Source: Streptomyces sp. NRRL F-5122
Lineage (GTDB): Bacteria > Actinomycetota > Actinomycetes > Streptomycetales > Streptomycetaceae
Length of the DNA stretch: 64,000 bases
Direction: 5' to 3'
NCBI RefSeq assembly: GCF_001507435.1
Contig: NZ_LMWH01000037.1
Coordinates: 1-64,000 of the forward strand
Below are positions 9,083-17,992 of this stretch, in pieces (within the stretch, counting starts at the first letter, position 1; every line of letters starts with the position of its first letter). A model generated the notes under the pieces. It did not search any database and was not told where the DNA came from. It saw nothing but the letters and a program-made list of their open reading frames with translations. A program made the translations under genes and the position numbers.

Positions 9083-9105
9083 TTGTCAGTGGCGTAGGGC
9101 AGCAT
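9083..9105 (+). promoter_or_regulatory. RecA-independent DNA-damage-type promoter of dinB
   Basis: TTGTCAGTGGC (9083-9093), 6 nt, then CAGCAT (9100-9105). The known actinobacterial RecA-NDp/PafBC-type promoter is TTGTCAGTGGC-N6-TAGggT, so the -35-like box is exact and the -10 is close. The dinB GTG lies 8 nt after the -10, implying a leaderless or nearly leaderless mRNA. Confidence 0.6.
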
Positions 9106-9112
9106 CGGAGAT

Positions 9113-10510
9113 GTGAGAACCGCGCCCACGATCCTGCATCTCGACATGGATGCCTTCTACGCCTCGGCGGAGCAGGCATCCAAGCCGAGTCTGCGCGGCA
9201 AGGCGGTGATCGTGGGCGGGCTCGGTCCGCGCGGAGTGGTGGCCACGGCCTCGTACGAGGCGCGGGTCTTCGGAGTGCACTCGGCGATGCCGATGGCCCA
9301 GGCACGCCGCCTCGCGCCGCACGCCGCGTATCTGGTGCCGCGATTCGGCTTCTACCGGGAGATCAGCGAGCAGGTGATGGCGCTGCTGAGGGCGCTGTCG
9401 CCGCTGGTGGAGCCGTTGAGCCTGGACGAGGCGTTCGTGGATCTGGAGGCCGGGGGAGCGGCCTGGGACGAGGAGTCGGCTCGTCGCACGGGGATGAAGC
9501 TGCGCGCGGACATCCGTGACAGCACGGGCCTGACGGGCTCGGTGGGGCTCGCCGCCTCCAAGATGCTCGCGAAGATCGGCTCCGAGGAGGCCAAGCCGGA
9601 CGGCCTGGTGCTGATCCGTCCGGGTACCGAGCGCGCGATGCTCGGCCCGATGCCGGTGCGCACGCTGCCGGGCGTCGGTCCCGCCACCGGGGACCATCTG
9701 CGCCGCGCCGGGATCACCACGGTCGAGGAGATCGCCGAGGCGGGCGAGGACGAACTCGTGCGGCTGCTGGGCAAGGCCCACGGGCACGCCCTGTACGCCA
9801 TGGCTCTGGCTCAGGACGAACGGCCGGTGGTGGCCGAGCGGGAGACCAAATCGGTGTCGGTCGAGGACACCTACGACGTGGACATCCACGACCGGGTGCG
9901 CGTCGGGCTGGAGGTGCAGCGGCTCGCGGACCGGTGCGTCCGCAGGCTGCGGGAGGCGGGCCTGTCGGGTCGCACCATCGTGCTCAAGGTCCGCAGGTAC
10001 GACTTCTCGACGCTGACCCGGTCCGAGACGCTGCGCGGACCCACGGACGATCCCGCGGTGGTGCGGGAGGCCGCCGGGCGGCTGCTGGAGTCCGTGGACA
10101 CGACCGGCGGGGTGCGGCTGCTCGGCGTCGGGGTCAGCGGCCTCGCCGACTACACCCAGGAGGACCTGTTCGCCCAGGCCCACCTGGCCGCTGGGGACGC
10201 ACGCAAGGAGCAGCACCCGGAAGTAGGGGAGGCGGCCGAGACGGCCGAGGAGGCGCCCGCTCAGGTCCCGGAGCACATCTGGCGCGCGGGTCAGGACGTC
10301 CGGCACGCCGAGTACGGTCACGGGTGGGTGCAGGGCAGTGGTCTCGGCCGGGTCACAGTGCGGTTCGAGACACCGCAGTCCGATCCGGGCCGCGTGCGTA
10401 CGTTCCGCACCGACGACCCCCGTCTCGAGTCTGCGGATCCGCTGCCGCTGGTGCCCCGAAGACCCGAGCCCACGGAGCCGCGGACGGTGGCATCGGGGAC
10501 CGTGGACTGA
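9113..10510 (+). CDS. dinB: DNA polymerase IV (Y-family translesion polymerase)
   Basis: Protein of 465 aa. The catalytic acidic residues are present (HLDMDAFY at 9-16; SLDEAFVD with Asp105-Glu106), together with the steric region AVIVGG and the helix-hairpin-helix motif LPGVGPATGDHLRRAGI. The little-finger domain runs to ~residue 345 and is followed by QEDLF at 349-353, a good beta-clamp-binding motif. A C-terminal extension of ~110 aa carries a small conserved segment (HAEYGHGWVQGSGLGRVTVRFET) seen in actinobacterial family members. It copies damaged templates with low fidelity. The promoter suggests induction by DNA damage without LexA. Confidence 0.92.
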   Translation: MRTAPTILHLDMDAFYASAEQASKPSLRGKAVIVGGLGPRGVVATASYEARVFGVHSAMPMAQARRLAPHAAYLVPRFGFYREISEQVMALLRALSPLVEPLSLDEAFVDLEAGGAAWDEESARRTGMKLRADIRDSTGLTGSVGLAASKMLAKIGSEEAKPDGLVLIRPGTERAMLGPMPVRTLPGVGPATGDHLRRAGITTVEEIAEAGEDELVRLLGKAHGHALYAMALAQDERPVVAERETKSVSVEDTYDVDIHDRVRVGLEVQRLADRCVRRLREAGLSGRTIVLKVRRYDFSTLTRSETLRGPTDDPAVVREAAGRLLESVDTTGGVRLLGVGVSGLADYTQEDLFAQAHLAAGDARKEQHPEVGEAAETAEEAPAQVPEHIWRAGQDVRHAEYGHGWVQGSGLGRVTVRFETPQSDPGRVRTFRTDDPRLESADPLPLVPRRPEPTEPRTVASGTVD

Positions 10511-10605
10511 CGACCACGGGACGGGCCGAAGCCGGCACAACCGCGATCGGAGCGGCCACGATTCGGGGCGGGCCGGTTGTCAGGGGCGCCGGGTGCGCAT
10601 GACCT

Positions 10606-10974
10606 TCAGGTCTCGTCCGACCCCGCCAGATGCCCGAAATCGCGGTCCGGCGGTGGGGGAGAGGTCACATCGAGCCCGTAGTGGTGGTAGAGCTGCAGTT
10701 CCTGCTCGGGGGAGAGATGGCGTCCGACGCCGAAGTCGGGAGCGTCCTTGATCAGGGCCCGTTCGAAGGGGATCCACAGCGCGCCCTCCACGAGTTCGCT
10801 GGGTTCCAGGGGGACGAAGGCGTCCCTGCTGAACAGGCCCGTTCGTATGGCCGCCCACTCGGGCGCACCGGTCGCGTCGTCGAGATAGACCTCGTCGATC
10901 GTGCCGATCTTGTTTCCGTTGCGATCGAACGCCTTGCGGCCGATCAGACTCCGCGGATCGATTTCGGTCTTCAC
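10606..10974 (-). CDS. PRC-barrel domain protein
   Basis: Protein of 122 aa. Residues 1-75 form a PRC-barrel (LIGRKAFDRNGNKIGTIDEVY, then EWAAIRTGLFSRDAFVPLE), the fold shared by RimM and photosynthetic reaction-centre H subunits. The C-terminus (HLSPEQELQLYHHYGL) is typical of the stress-associated actinobacterial PRC proteins. GGAGGG precedes the GTG at 10974, so the open frame reaching 11229 is not used. It diverges from gcvP with the riboswitch leader between them. The biochemical role is unknown. Confidence 0.78.
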   Translation of the reverse strand: MKTEIDPRSLIGRKAFDRNGNKIGTIDEVYLDDATGAPEWAAIRTGLFSRDAFVPLEPSELVEGALWIPFERALIKDAPDFGVGRHLSPEQELQLYHHYGLDVTSPPPPDRDFGHLAGSDET

Positions 10975-11091
10975 GGTCCCTCCAGCAGGTCGCAACGCAT
11001 CCGTAAGCACTACGAAAGAGCACATTGGGGAAGGCGGCCACTCGAAGGTGCCTGTGTTGTCCCCGCTGGTAGTCTGGCTAGCGGCTGCTGA

Positions 11092-11298
11092 CCCCGTGCG
11101 GGAGAGTCCTCCGGAGTGAACCGGAGGCGCCGAAGGAGCAAACCCTCCCCGGAATCTCTCAGGCACACGTACCGCACGGACGAGGTCACTCTGGAAAGCA
11201 GGGCGGGTGTCGACAGCTTCCGCTCTCACCGACGGTGAAAGCCGGTACGCCTTCGGGCGGACCGGTGAAGCTCTCAGGTTGAGATGACAGAGGGGGAG
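11092..11298 (+). promoter_or_regulatory. Tandem glycine riboswitch in the gcvP leader
   Basis: Two glycine aptamers in tandem, as in classical gcvT elements. Aptamer 1 begins GCGGGAGAGTCCTCCGG and includes the core CGCCGAAGGAGCAA with CCTCCCCGGAATCTCTCAGG, then TGGAAAGCAGGG. Aptamer 2 runs from about 11221 (CTCTCACCGACGGTGAAAGC) through GAAGCTCTCAGG to GACAGAGGGGGAG. Glycine binding would turn on gcvP expression. I do not see a clear intrinsic terminator between aptamer 2 and the gcvP ribosome site at ~11349, so control may be at translation; this is inference. Confidence 0.93.
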
Positions 11299-11361
11299 GC
11301 CGTCGGGGTACCCGTGCCGTGGTGCCCCTCGAAGGTCGCGTCAGACCAGGAGGCCTCCGCA

Positions 11362-14247
11362 ATGACCGCCCACCGCATTCCCCTCGCCGAACTCGAACGA
11401 GGGACGCCCTTCGAGCAGCGCCACATCGGTCCCGACCTCGAGGCCCGCGCGAAGATGCTCGCGCAGGTCGGCTACGGCTCGCTCGACGAGCTCACGTCCG
11501 CAGCGGTCCCGGATGTGATCAAGAACACGGACGCCCTGGATCTGCCGTGTGCGCGCACCGAGCGCGAGGTGCTGGCCGAGCTGCGCTCGCTCGCCGATCG
11601 CAACCAGGTCCTCGACTCCATGATCGGCCTCGGCTACTACGGGACCTTCACGCCGCCGGTGATCCTGCGGAACGTGATGGAGAACCCGGCCTGGTACACC
11701 GCGTACACGCCCTACCAGCCGGAGATCTCCCAGGGCCGCCTCGAGGCCCTGCTGAACTTCCAGACCATGGTGGCCGACCTCACCGGACTGCCGACCTCCG
11801 GCGCCTCCCTCCTCGACGAGGGCACGGCCGCCGCCGAGGCGATGGCGCTGTCCCGCCGCATGGGCCGGAACAAGAAGGGCCTCTTCCTGATCGACGCGGA
11901 CGCCCTTCCGCAGACGATCGCCGTGATCCAGACCCGTGCCGAGCCGACCGGCGTGGAGGTCGTCGTCGCCGACCTCGGCGAGGGCATCCCGGCCGAGATC
12001 GCGGAGCGCGAGATCAACGGCGTACTGATCCAGTACCCGGGCGCCTCCGGTGCCGTGCGCGACATAAGGCCGGTCGTCGAGCAGGCACACGAGCTGGGCG
12101 CGGTCGTCACCGTCGCGGCCGATCTGCTGGCGCTGACCCTGCTCACCTCGCCCGGTGAGCTGGGTGCGGACATCGCCGTGGGCACCACCCAGCGCTTCGG
12201 TGTGCCGATGGGCTTCGGCGGACCGCACGCCGGATACATGGCGGTGCGCGAGAAGTTCGCCCGCAGCCTGCCCGGCCGGCTCGTGGGCGTCTCCGTGGAC
12301 GCCGACGGCCACAAGGCCTACCGGCTCGCCCTGCAGACCCGTGAGCAGCACATCCGTCGCGAGAAGGCGACGAGCAACATCTGCACCGCGCAGGTGCTGC
12401 TCGCCGTGATGGCCGGTATGTACGCCGTTTACCACGGGCCCGAGGGTCTGCGGACCATCGCGCGGCGCACCCACCGGTATGCGGCGATACTCGCCGCGGG
12501 TCTCACCGCCGGCGGGGTGGAGGTCGTCCACGGCGCCTACTTCGACACCTTGACCGTGCGGGTGCCCGGCCGCGCCGACGCGGTCGTCGCCACCGCACGC
12601 GAGCGCGGGGTGAACCTGCGCCTCGTCGACGCCGACCATGTGTCGGTCGCCTGCGACGAGACGACCGGACGGGCCCAGCTGGCCGCGGTGTGGACCGCGT
12701 GCGGGGTCGAGGGCGACATCGAGGCGCTGGACGCGAACACCGAGGACGCGCTTTCCGAGGGCCTGCTGCGCAGCGACGACTACCTCACCCACCCGGTCTT
12801 CCACCAGCACCGCTCCGAGACGGCGATGCTGCGCTATCTGCGCCGGCTGGCGGACCGGGACTACGCGCTCGACCGGGGCATGATCCCGCTGGGCTCCTGC
12901 ACCATGAAGCTCAACGCGACCACGGAGATGGAGCCGGTCACCTGGCCCGAGTTCGGTCAGCTCCACCCGTTCGCGCCCGCCGAGCAGGCGCAGGGCTACC
13001 TCACGCTCATCCGTGAGCTGGAGGAGCGGCTCGCCGAGGTCACGGGCTACGACAAGGTCTCCCTGCAGCCCAACGCCGGTTCGCAGGGCGAGCTGGCCGG
13101 TCTGCTCGCCGTACGCGGCTACCACCGCGCCAACGGCGACCACCAGCGCACCGTCTGCCTCATCCCGTCCTCCGCGCACGGCACCAACGCCGCCAGCGCG
13201 GTGATGGCCGGCATGAAGGTGGTCGTGGTGAAGACGGCCGACGACGGCGAGGTCGACATCGAGGACCTGCGGGCCAAGATCGAGCAGTACCGCGACGAAC
13301 TGTCCGTACTGATGATCACGTACCCGTCCACCCACGGTGTGTTCGAGGAGCACGTCGCCGACATCTGCGCGGCCGTGCACGAGGCCGGTGGCCAGGTGTA
13401 CGTCGACGGCGCCAACCTCAACGCCCTGGTGGGCCTGGCCAAGCCCGGCCACTTCGGCGGCGACGTCTCGCACCTGAACCTGCACAAGACGTTCTGCATC
13501 CCGCACGGCGGCGGCGGTCCGGGTGTCGGCCCGGTCGGTGTGCGCGCGCACCTGGCGCCGCACCTGCCGAACCACCCGCTGCAGCCGGCGGCCGGTCCGG
13601 AGACGGGTGTCGGCCCGATCTCGGCCGCTCCGTGGGGATCCGCGGGCATCCTGCCGATCTCGTGGGCGTACGTCCGCCTCATGGGCGGCGAGGGTCTCAA
13701 GAGCGCCACACAGGTGGCCGTGCTGTCCGCCAACTACATCGCCAAGCGCCTCGAGCCGCACTACCCCGTGCTCTACACCGGTCCCGGCGGCCTGGTGGCG
13801 CACGAGTGCATCATCGACCTGCGCCCGCTGACCAAGGCGACCGGGGTGAGCGTCGACGACGTCGCCAAGCGGCTGATCGACTACGGCTTCCACGCGCCGA
13901 CGATGTCGTTCCCGGTGGCCGGCACGCTGATGATCGAGCCGACCGAGTCCGAGGACCTCACCGAGATCGACCGGTTCTGCGACGCGATGATCGCCATTCG
14001 TGCCGAGATCGAGAAGGTCGGCTCGGGCGAGTGGCCCGCCGAGGACAACCCGCTGCGGAACGCCCCGCACACCGCCGCCGCACTCGGCGGCACGTGGGAG
14101 CACCCGTACACACTCGAGGAGGCCGTGTTCCCGGCCGGAGTCTCGGCTGCGGACAAGTACTGGCCGCCGGTGCGCCGCATCGACCAGGCCTTCGGTGACC
14201 GGAACCTGGTCTGCTCCTGCCCGCCGCTGGACGCCTACGAGGAGTAA
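11362..14247 (+). CDS. gcvP: Glycine dehydrogenase (decarboxylating), P-protein of the glycine cleavage system
   Basis: Single-chain P-protein of 961 aa, the length of fused GcvPA-GcvPB enzymes. It decarboxylates glycine with pyridoxal phosphate and passes the aminomethyl group to the lipoyl H-protein. The PLP lysine is Lys709 in [17 protein letters not shown]; the glycine-binding N-terminal RHIGP is at residues 22-26. AGGAGG 6 nt before ATG 11362 fixes the start; the upstream ATG at 11284 lies inside the riboswitch. The gene is alone: gcvT and gcvH are not nearby, although gcvH is a neighbour of garA in mycobacteria. Expression is expected to follow glycine supply through the riboswitch. Confidence 0.97.
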   Translation: MTAHRIPLAELERGTPFEQRHIGPDLEARAKMLAQVGYGSLDELTSAAVPDVIKNTDALDLPCARTEREVLAELRSLADRNQVLDSMIGLGYYGTFTPPVILRNVMENPAWYTAYTPYQPEISQGRLEALLNFQTMVADLTGLPTSGASLLDEGTAAAEAMALSRRMGRNKKGLFLIDADALPQTIAVIQTRAEPTGVEVVVADLGEGIPAEIAEREINGVLIQYPGASGAVRDIRPVVEQAHELGAVVTVAADLLALTLLTSPGELGADIAVGTTQRFGVPMGFGGPHAGYMAVREKFARSLPGRLVGVSVDADGHKAYRLALQTREQHIRREKATSNICTAQVLLAVMAGMYAVYHGPEGLRTIARRTHRYAAILAAGLTAGGVEVVHGAYFDTLTVRVPGRADAVVATARERGVNLRLVDADHVSVACDETTGRAQLAAVWTACGVEGDIEALDANTEDALSEGLLRSDDYLTHPVFHQHRSETAMLRYLRRLADRDYALDRGMIPLGSCTMKLNATTEMEPVTWPEFGQLHPFAPAEQAQGYLTLIRELEERLAEVTGYDKVSLQPNAGSQGELAGLLAVRGYHRANGDHQRTVCLIPSSAHGTNAASAVMAGMKVVVVKTADDGEVDIEDLRAKIEQYRDELSVLMITYPSTHGVFEEHVADICAAVHEAGGQVYVDGANLNALVGLAKPGHFGGDVSHLNLHKTFCIPHGGGGPGVGPVGVRAHLAPHLPNHPLQPAAGPETGVGPISAAPWGSAGILPISWAYVRLMGGEGLKSATQVAVLSANYIAKRLEPHYPVLYTGPGGLVAHECIIDLRPLTKATGVSVDDVAKRLIDYGFHAPTMSFPVAGTLMIEPTESEDLTEIDRFCDAMIAIRAEIEKVGSGEWPAEDNPLRNAPHTAAALGGTWEHPYTLEEAVFPAGVSAADKYWPPVRRIDQAFGDRNLVCSCPPLDAYEE

Positions 14248-14314
14248 TCAGCCTTCGGCATGCGTCGGGGCCGGTTCGGAGCGTATGTCTCCGGGCTGGC
14301 CCCCTTGTATGTCA

Positions 14315-14329
14315 GGGCAGCGACTGCCC
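14315..14329 (+). terminator. Weak hairpin between gcvP and DUF5999 gene
   Basis: GGGCAG-CGA-CTGCCC followed by CTTGT in the 94-nt convergent gap. A short stem, so only a possible terminator. Confidence 0.4.
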
Positions 14330-14341
14330 CTTGTGCGCCGC

Positions 14342-14545
14342 TCAGGCGGCGGTCATCACCTCGGTGCCCATGGGGCGGTGCGGGGCGATGATCTGACCGT
14401 CGGGCAGAAGCTCACCGGTGTCCTCGAAGAGCAGAACGCCGTTGCAGAGCAGGCTCCATCCCTGCTCCGGGTGGTGCGCCACGAGACGGGCGGATTCCCG
14501 GTCGGCGGATTCGGCTGTCGGGCACGGTGGCTGGTGCTGGCACAT
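14342..14545 (-). CDS. DUF5999 family small protein
   Basis: Protein of 67 aa starting MCQHQPPCPTAESADRESA and continuing VAHHPEQGWSLLCNGVLLFE. This is the compact actinobacterial DUF5999 family, with two early cysteines and two histidines that could hold a metal, a third cysteine near residue 36, and the conserved RPMGTEVMTAA end. The function is unknown. A longer in-frame extension upstream (to 14704) exists but the family normally begins at this Met. No clear ribosome site is visible. Confidence 0.72.
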   Translation of the reverse strand: MCQHQPPCPTAESADRESARLVAHHPEQGWSLLCNGVLLFEDTGELLPDGQIIAPHRPMGTEVMTAA

Positions 14546-14936
14546 GGTGGATGGGATCTTTCGCTCTGTCGTGATGTCCGAGATGGCTGTCGTGTCTGTC
14601 CTGCGGCTCTTCCGGTCGTTCATGGCCGCCCCCCCGTCGCTGATGCTTCGGTCTGGAACCCAGTGTTGCCCCACGGGCGTCGATCCGCAGGGATTTCGCA
14701 GCACCGCTCCTCACAGGTTCATGACGCATCACCCTGGCGGACGGTTCATCCCGATTCGGCGGTCACTTCGGGTGGTTCGCGATGGCCGCAAGGGGCTAGT
14801 CCCTCTGGTCCGATCAGCGCTCTGTCCCTCGTACGAGCGTGAGGTGGCACGAACGAGCGACTCCGCCCGTCCTCGGCGCGGGACGCACCGTGCCCCGCGG
14901 CCGTTTCCGGCGGCGGGGCACGGTGGGGAGCGGTGG
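14546..14936. other. Intergenic stretch upstream of DUF5999
   Basis: About 390 nt with no supported gene. It contains the terminator at 14886-14925 and should hold the minus-strand promoter for the DUF5999 gene, which I cannot place with confidence. Confidence 0.5.
14886..14925 (-). terminator. Terminator of the 14937-15527 gene
   Basis: Perfect 13-bp inverted repeat (14886-14898 with 14913-14925), 14-nt loop, 12 nt beyond the stop codon of the minus-strand gene. Confidence 0.8.
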
Positions 14937-15527
14937 CTATGCGGGAGTCGGCGAGCCGAGCAGCGGAGCGCGGGTGATGCGGTGCGTGAGTACCGGCAGC
15001 AGGTCGGCGACGGTGTGCGGGAGGTGGGAAGCGATCCCGGGCGGCGCGGGCGCGAGCGGCACAAGAAGGTCGGTCGCTGCCGGCGAACCGGTCGCCCCGT
15101 CGGCGGTGCAGTCCCCGTGCAGCCAGAGCGTGAGCATGTACAGCTCCGGCACGGACAGCAGCCGTGCCTGGTAGGGCTGTGCCAGGGCCTCCGCCTGCCG
15201 CAGGGCACGCTCGGTGGAGGTGACGTACGGGCCCTCGAAGAAGTGCGAGAACGCCCAGCCGTCCGGAGTCAGCATGGTCTCGGCTGCGGCCACGGCGCGA
15301 TCGCCACTGCGGATGAGGAAGCGCCATCCGGCCAGACGGGTGACGGGGGCACCCGCCGGGGTGATCCGGTCCAGCACATGGACCGGCAGCGGGAGTTCGG
15401 GTGTCGCGGGGCCCTGGGCGCTGCGCAGGGAGGGGGTGGGGGCCTCGCGGACCGCGGTGGGGGAACCGAGTGCCGTGAGGACGGAGCGGAGGGCGGGCGC
15501 GGGAGCCAGGGGGACATGCAGCAGCAT
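14937..15527 (-). CDS. Streptomycete hypothetical protein
   Basis: Protein of 196 aa that I do not recognise. It begins MLLHVPLAPAPALRSVLTALG and has a central conserved-looking core (WRFLIRSGDRAVAAAETML, then WAFSHFFEGPYVTSTERALRQAE). There is no signal peptide or membrane helix. GAGAGGCGA lies upstream of the ATG at 15527 and a strong terminator follows, so it is a single-gene transcript. Codon bias is typical of real genes here. Confidence 0.65.
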   Translation of the reverse strand: MLLHVPLAPAPALRSVLTALGSPTAVREAPTPSLRSAQGPATPELPLPVHVLDRITPAGAPVTRLAGWRFLIRSGDRAVAAAETMLTPDGWAFSHFFEGPYVTSTERALRQAEALAQPYQARLLSVPELYMLTLWLHGDCTADGATGSPAATDLLVPLAPAPPGIASHLPHTVADLLPVLTHRITRAPLLGSPTPA

Positions 15528-16071
15528 CGTGGGTCGCCTCTCATTCGGCAGGCACGGTGACGCGAAGGCGTGGGTGGGGCGGGCGGACAGCGCTGTCAGC
15601 TCTCGGGGTCGCAGGGGCGGGGGAATTGTGCCCGGACGAATGGCGGCGCTTTGACGCCAGGGTTCAGGGGCCGCCAGTGCCAACTCTCTACCCCGTGCGG
15701 AAAGTTTATACGACTCGTGTTCATGCAGTGTTTCGTCTAGTCGTTCCGCAAACGACCGGCAAGGAGATATCCGGTCAATGAAAGGCGGGAATCGTCCCGA
15801 TGTCCGACGGGTGCCGAGGCTCCGACCTCGGAATACTCGTCCGTAGCGGACGGCCGGTTCTCGTCGGCGTTTTTCACCACATGCCTTCGCAGTGAAACTG
15901 CGTCTTGCCCCATGCCTCGTGAATGTGCCGCAAGCCGCCGACTCCCAGCCTAGCGTGCGACAGTGCCGCTCGGGGACGTTATCGATCGCGTTGCCGGGGC
16001 ATCATCCACCGAGACCCGATGGACAGCAGCGGCCGAATCGTCGGCCTACCCGTCTCAGGAGGGACGCTTCG
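15528..16071. other. Long divergent intergenic region
   Basis: About 540 nt between divergent genes, with an unusually AT-rich patch around 15700-15790 (GTTTATACGA) that probably holds promoters for both sides. A 22-codon ORF with a good ribosome site lies at 15778-15846 and is listed separately. Nothing else is supported. Confidence 0.5.
15778..15846 (+). CDS. Possible 22-aa Arg-rich leader ORF
   Basis: ATG at 15778 is preceded by AAGGAGAT with 10-nt spacing, one of the best ribosome sites in this stretch. The ORF encodes MKGGNRPDVRRVPRLRPRNT plus two residues, with 7 Arg in 22. It ends 225 nt before the glutamate-cysteine-ligase-like gene. It could be a regulatory leader peptide or a chance ORF; only the ribosome site and position support it. 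Confidence 0.3.
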   Translation: MKGGNRPDVRRVPRLRPRNTRP

Positions 16072-17589
16072 ATGGGAGAGAAGGTCGTGGCGGGGCCGTT
16101 CGACCTGTCCGATCGGCAGCGCCACCGCGGCAAGCTCAAGCAGTGTCTCGCGGGGCTGGCGCGACTGCTGGAGGAGAAGCGGTTCGATCGACCCAAGAAC
16201 CTGATGGGCCTGGAGATCGAACTGAATCTCATCGGATCCGACGGCATGCCGAGAATGTTGAATGCCCAGGTCCTCGAAAGGATTGCGAGCCGCGATTTCC
16301 AAACAGAACTCGCCATGTTCAACCTGGAAGTCAACATAGCTCCACACCGACTGGGCGGCAGTGTATTCGATCGGCTCGTCGAGGAGCTGCGCACTTCTCT
16401 CGCATATGCCGACCGCAAGGCGCACGAGGTCGATGCGGGAATCGTGATGATCGGTATTCTGCCCACGCTCGACCGTGACGACCTGGTCTCGTCCAACCTT
16501 TCCGCGGTCGACCGCTACACCCTGCTCAACGACCAGATCGTGGCCGCGCGCGGCGAGGACTTCAGGCTCGACATCGAAGGGGTCGAGCGGCTGGAGTGCA
16601 CCTCGGGCTCGATCGCGCCCGAAGCCGCCTGCACATCGGTCCAGCTGCATCTGCAGGTCACCCCGGGGCGGTTCGCGGACGTCTGGAACGCCGCCCAGGC
16701 CGTCGCGGCGGTCCAGGTGGCGCTGGGCGCCAACTCGCCGTTCCTGTTCGGGCGTGAGCTGTGGCGCGAGTCCCGGCCGCCGTTGTTCCAGCAGTCCACC
16801 GACACCCGGCCGCCCGAACTGCAGGCGCAGGGAGTGCGACCGCGTACGTGGTTCGGGGAGCGCTGGATCACCTCGGCGTACGAGTTGTTCGAGGAGAACC
16901 TGCGCTATTTCCCGGCGCTCCTGCCGATCTGCGACGACGAGGACCCACTGCGCGTCCTCGACGACGGCGGTACGCCCACGCTCGCCGAACTCGTCCTGCA
17001 CAACGGCACCGTGTACCGCTGGAACCGGCCCGTGTACGGCATCGCCGACGGAGTTCCGCATCTGCGGGTCGAGAACCGGGTGCTGCCCGCCGGGCCCACC
17101 GTCATCGACGTCATCGCGAACACGGCCTTCTACTACGGTGTCGTCCGCGCCCTGGCCGAGGAGCCGCGACCGGTGTGGACACGGCTGCCGTTCGAGGCCG
17201 CCGCCGCCAACTTCGACACGGCGTGCCGGTACGGCATCGAGGCGCGCCTTCAGTGGCCCCGGCGTGGGCGCCACGGCGGGATCACAGAGGTGGACGCCGT
17301 GGACCTCGTACGCGACGAGTTGCTGCCGCTCGCCCATGCGGGGCTGGACGCGTGGGGCGTCGAGCCCGCGGACCGGGACCTCTACCTCGGGGTGATCGAG
17401 CAACGGTGCCGGCTGCGGGCCAACGGCGCGAGCTGGCAGGCCGCGACCTTCCATCGGGCCCTCGAACAGGGGCTCGACCGGCAGGCCGCACTGGCCGCGA
17501 CGACGAGGCGGTATCGCGCGCTGATGCATGTCGGTGAGCCGGTGCACACCTGGCCCGTAGGGTTGCCGGAACCGGTGCCGCTGGGGTGA
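16072..17589 (+). CDS. Glutamate-cysteine ligase (GCS2)-family carboxylate-amine ligase
   Basis: Protein of 505 aa of the ATP-dependent GCS2 ligase superfamily, which forms amide bonds between an acid (usually glutamate) and an amine. The family's N-terminal strand GLEIELNLIG, with its metal-binding Glu pair, is at ~residues 44-53; LEVNIAPHRLGG follows; the C-terminal half has HNGTVYRWNRPVYG and HLRVENRVLPAGPTVIDVIAN, the typical end of the active site. The substrate is not known. Ergothioneine-type and mycothiol pathway ligases differ in context, and no such genes are adjacent. AGGAGGG precedes ATG 16072; an upstream in-frame ATG at 15892 has no ribosome site. Confidence 0.82.
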   Translation: MGEKVVAGPFDLSDRQRHRGKLKQCLAGLARLLEEKRFDRPKNLMGLEIELNLIGSDGMPRMLNAQVLERIASRDFQTELAMFNLEVNIAPHRLGGSVFDRLVEELRTSLAYADRKAHEVDAGIVMIGILPTLDRDDLVSSNLSAVDRYTLLNDQIVAARGEDFRLDIEGVERLECTSGSIAPEAACTSVQLHLQVTPGRFADVWNAAQAVAAVQVALGANSPFLFGRELWRESRPPLFQQSTDTRPPELQAQGVRPRTWFGERWITSAYELFEENLRYFPALLPICDDEDPLRVLDDGGTPTLAELVLHNGTVYRWNRPVYGIADGVPHLRVENRVLPAGPTVIDVIANTAFYYGVVRALAEEPRPVWTRLPFEAAAANFDTACRYGIEARLQWPRRGRHGGITEVDAVDLVRDELLPLAHAGLDAWGVEPADRDLYLGVIEQRCRLRANGASWQAATFHRALEQGLDRQAALAATTRRYRALMHVGEPVHTWPVGLPEPVPLG

Positions 17590-17992
17590 GCGAACCGTCG
17601 GCCGATGCGGGCGGGCCCGCCTCGCCGGCGTTCCGACGGCAGCCGTGCGGATCGGTGGTGGGACATCGCCGCGGTGTTCCCGGGCCGCCGCTCAAGGGAC
17701 CGTCCGCGGCGCGAACCTTGCCCGCCGCTCCGGGCACCGCAGTGCCGCCGGGGCACCGTGTTCGCGTGCGCGGACGACGCGGAGCGACCCACGGACAGGC
17801 GGTATCCCGGGACGCGGGCCCGTGCTGAGTCCGGGCACCGCCGCGCCCGTATGGCAGAGCGAAGGATGGCGGACGCCGCGTTCGGCGTCCGTTCGCGCTC
17901 GACGCCCCCTCGCGCATGATCTTCACAGCTACCCGAGAGACCCTTGCCGGGTGAAGATGGGGCGAGGCGGGATCGCTCGACGGGAGGCGGGA
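17590..17992. other. Intergenic stretch before the CPBP protease gene
   Basis: About 400 nt. Open frames here show no family similarity and no ribosome sites; I see nothing I can name. Confidence 0.5.

Noticed and set aside
10577..10591. TTGTCAGGGGCGCCG repeated exactly at 50126-50140, resembling the damage promoter
   Set aside because: Neither copy has a -10 at the right distance or a gene start after it, and about two identical 15-mer pairs are expected by chance in 64 kb.
11341..14103. A 920-codon open frame antisense to gcvP
   Set aside because: It is a GC-rich shadow of gcvP; the protein shows no family motif and low-complexity composition.
15979..17547. A long antisense open frame over the glutamate-cysteine-ligase-like gene
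   Set aside because: The opposite strand carries clear GCS2 motifs; this frame is rich in Arg, Pro and Gly with none.
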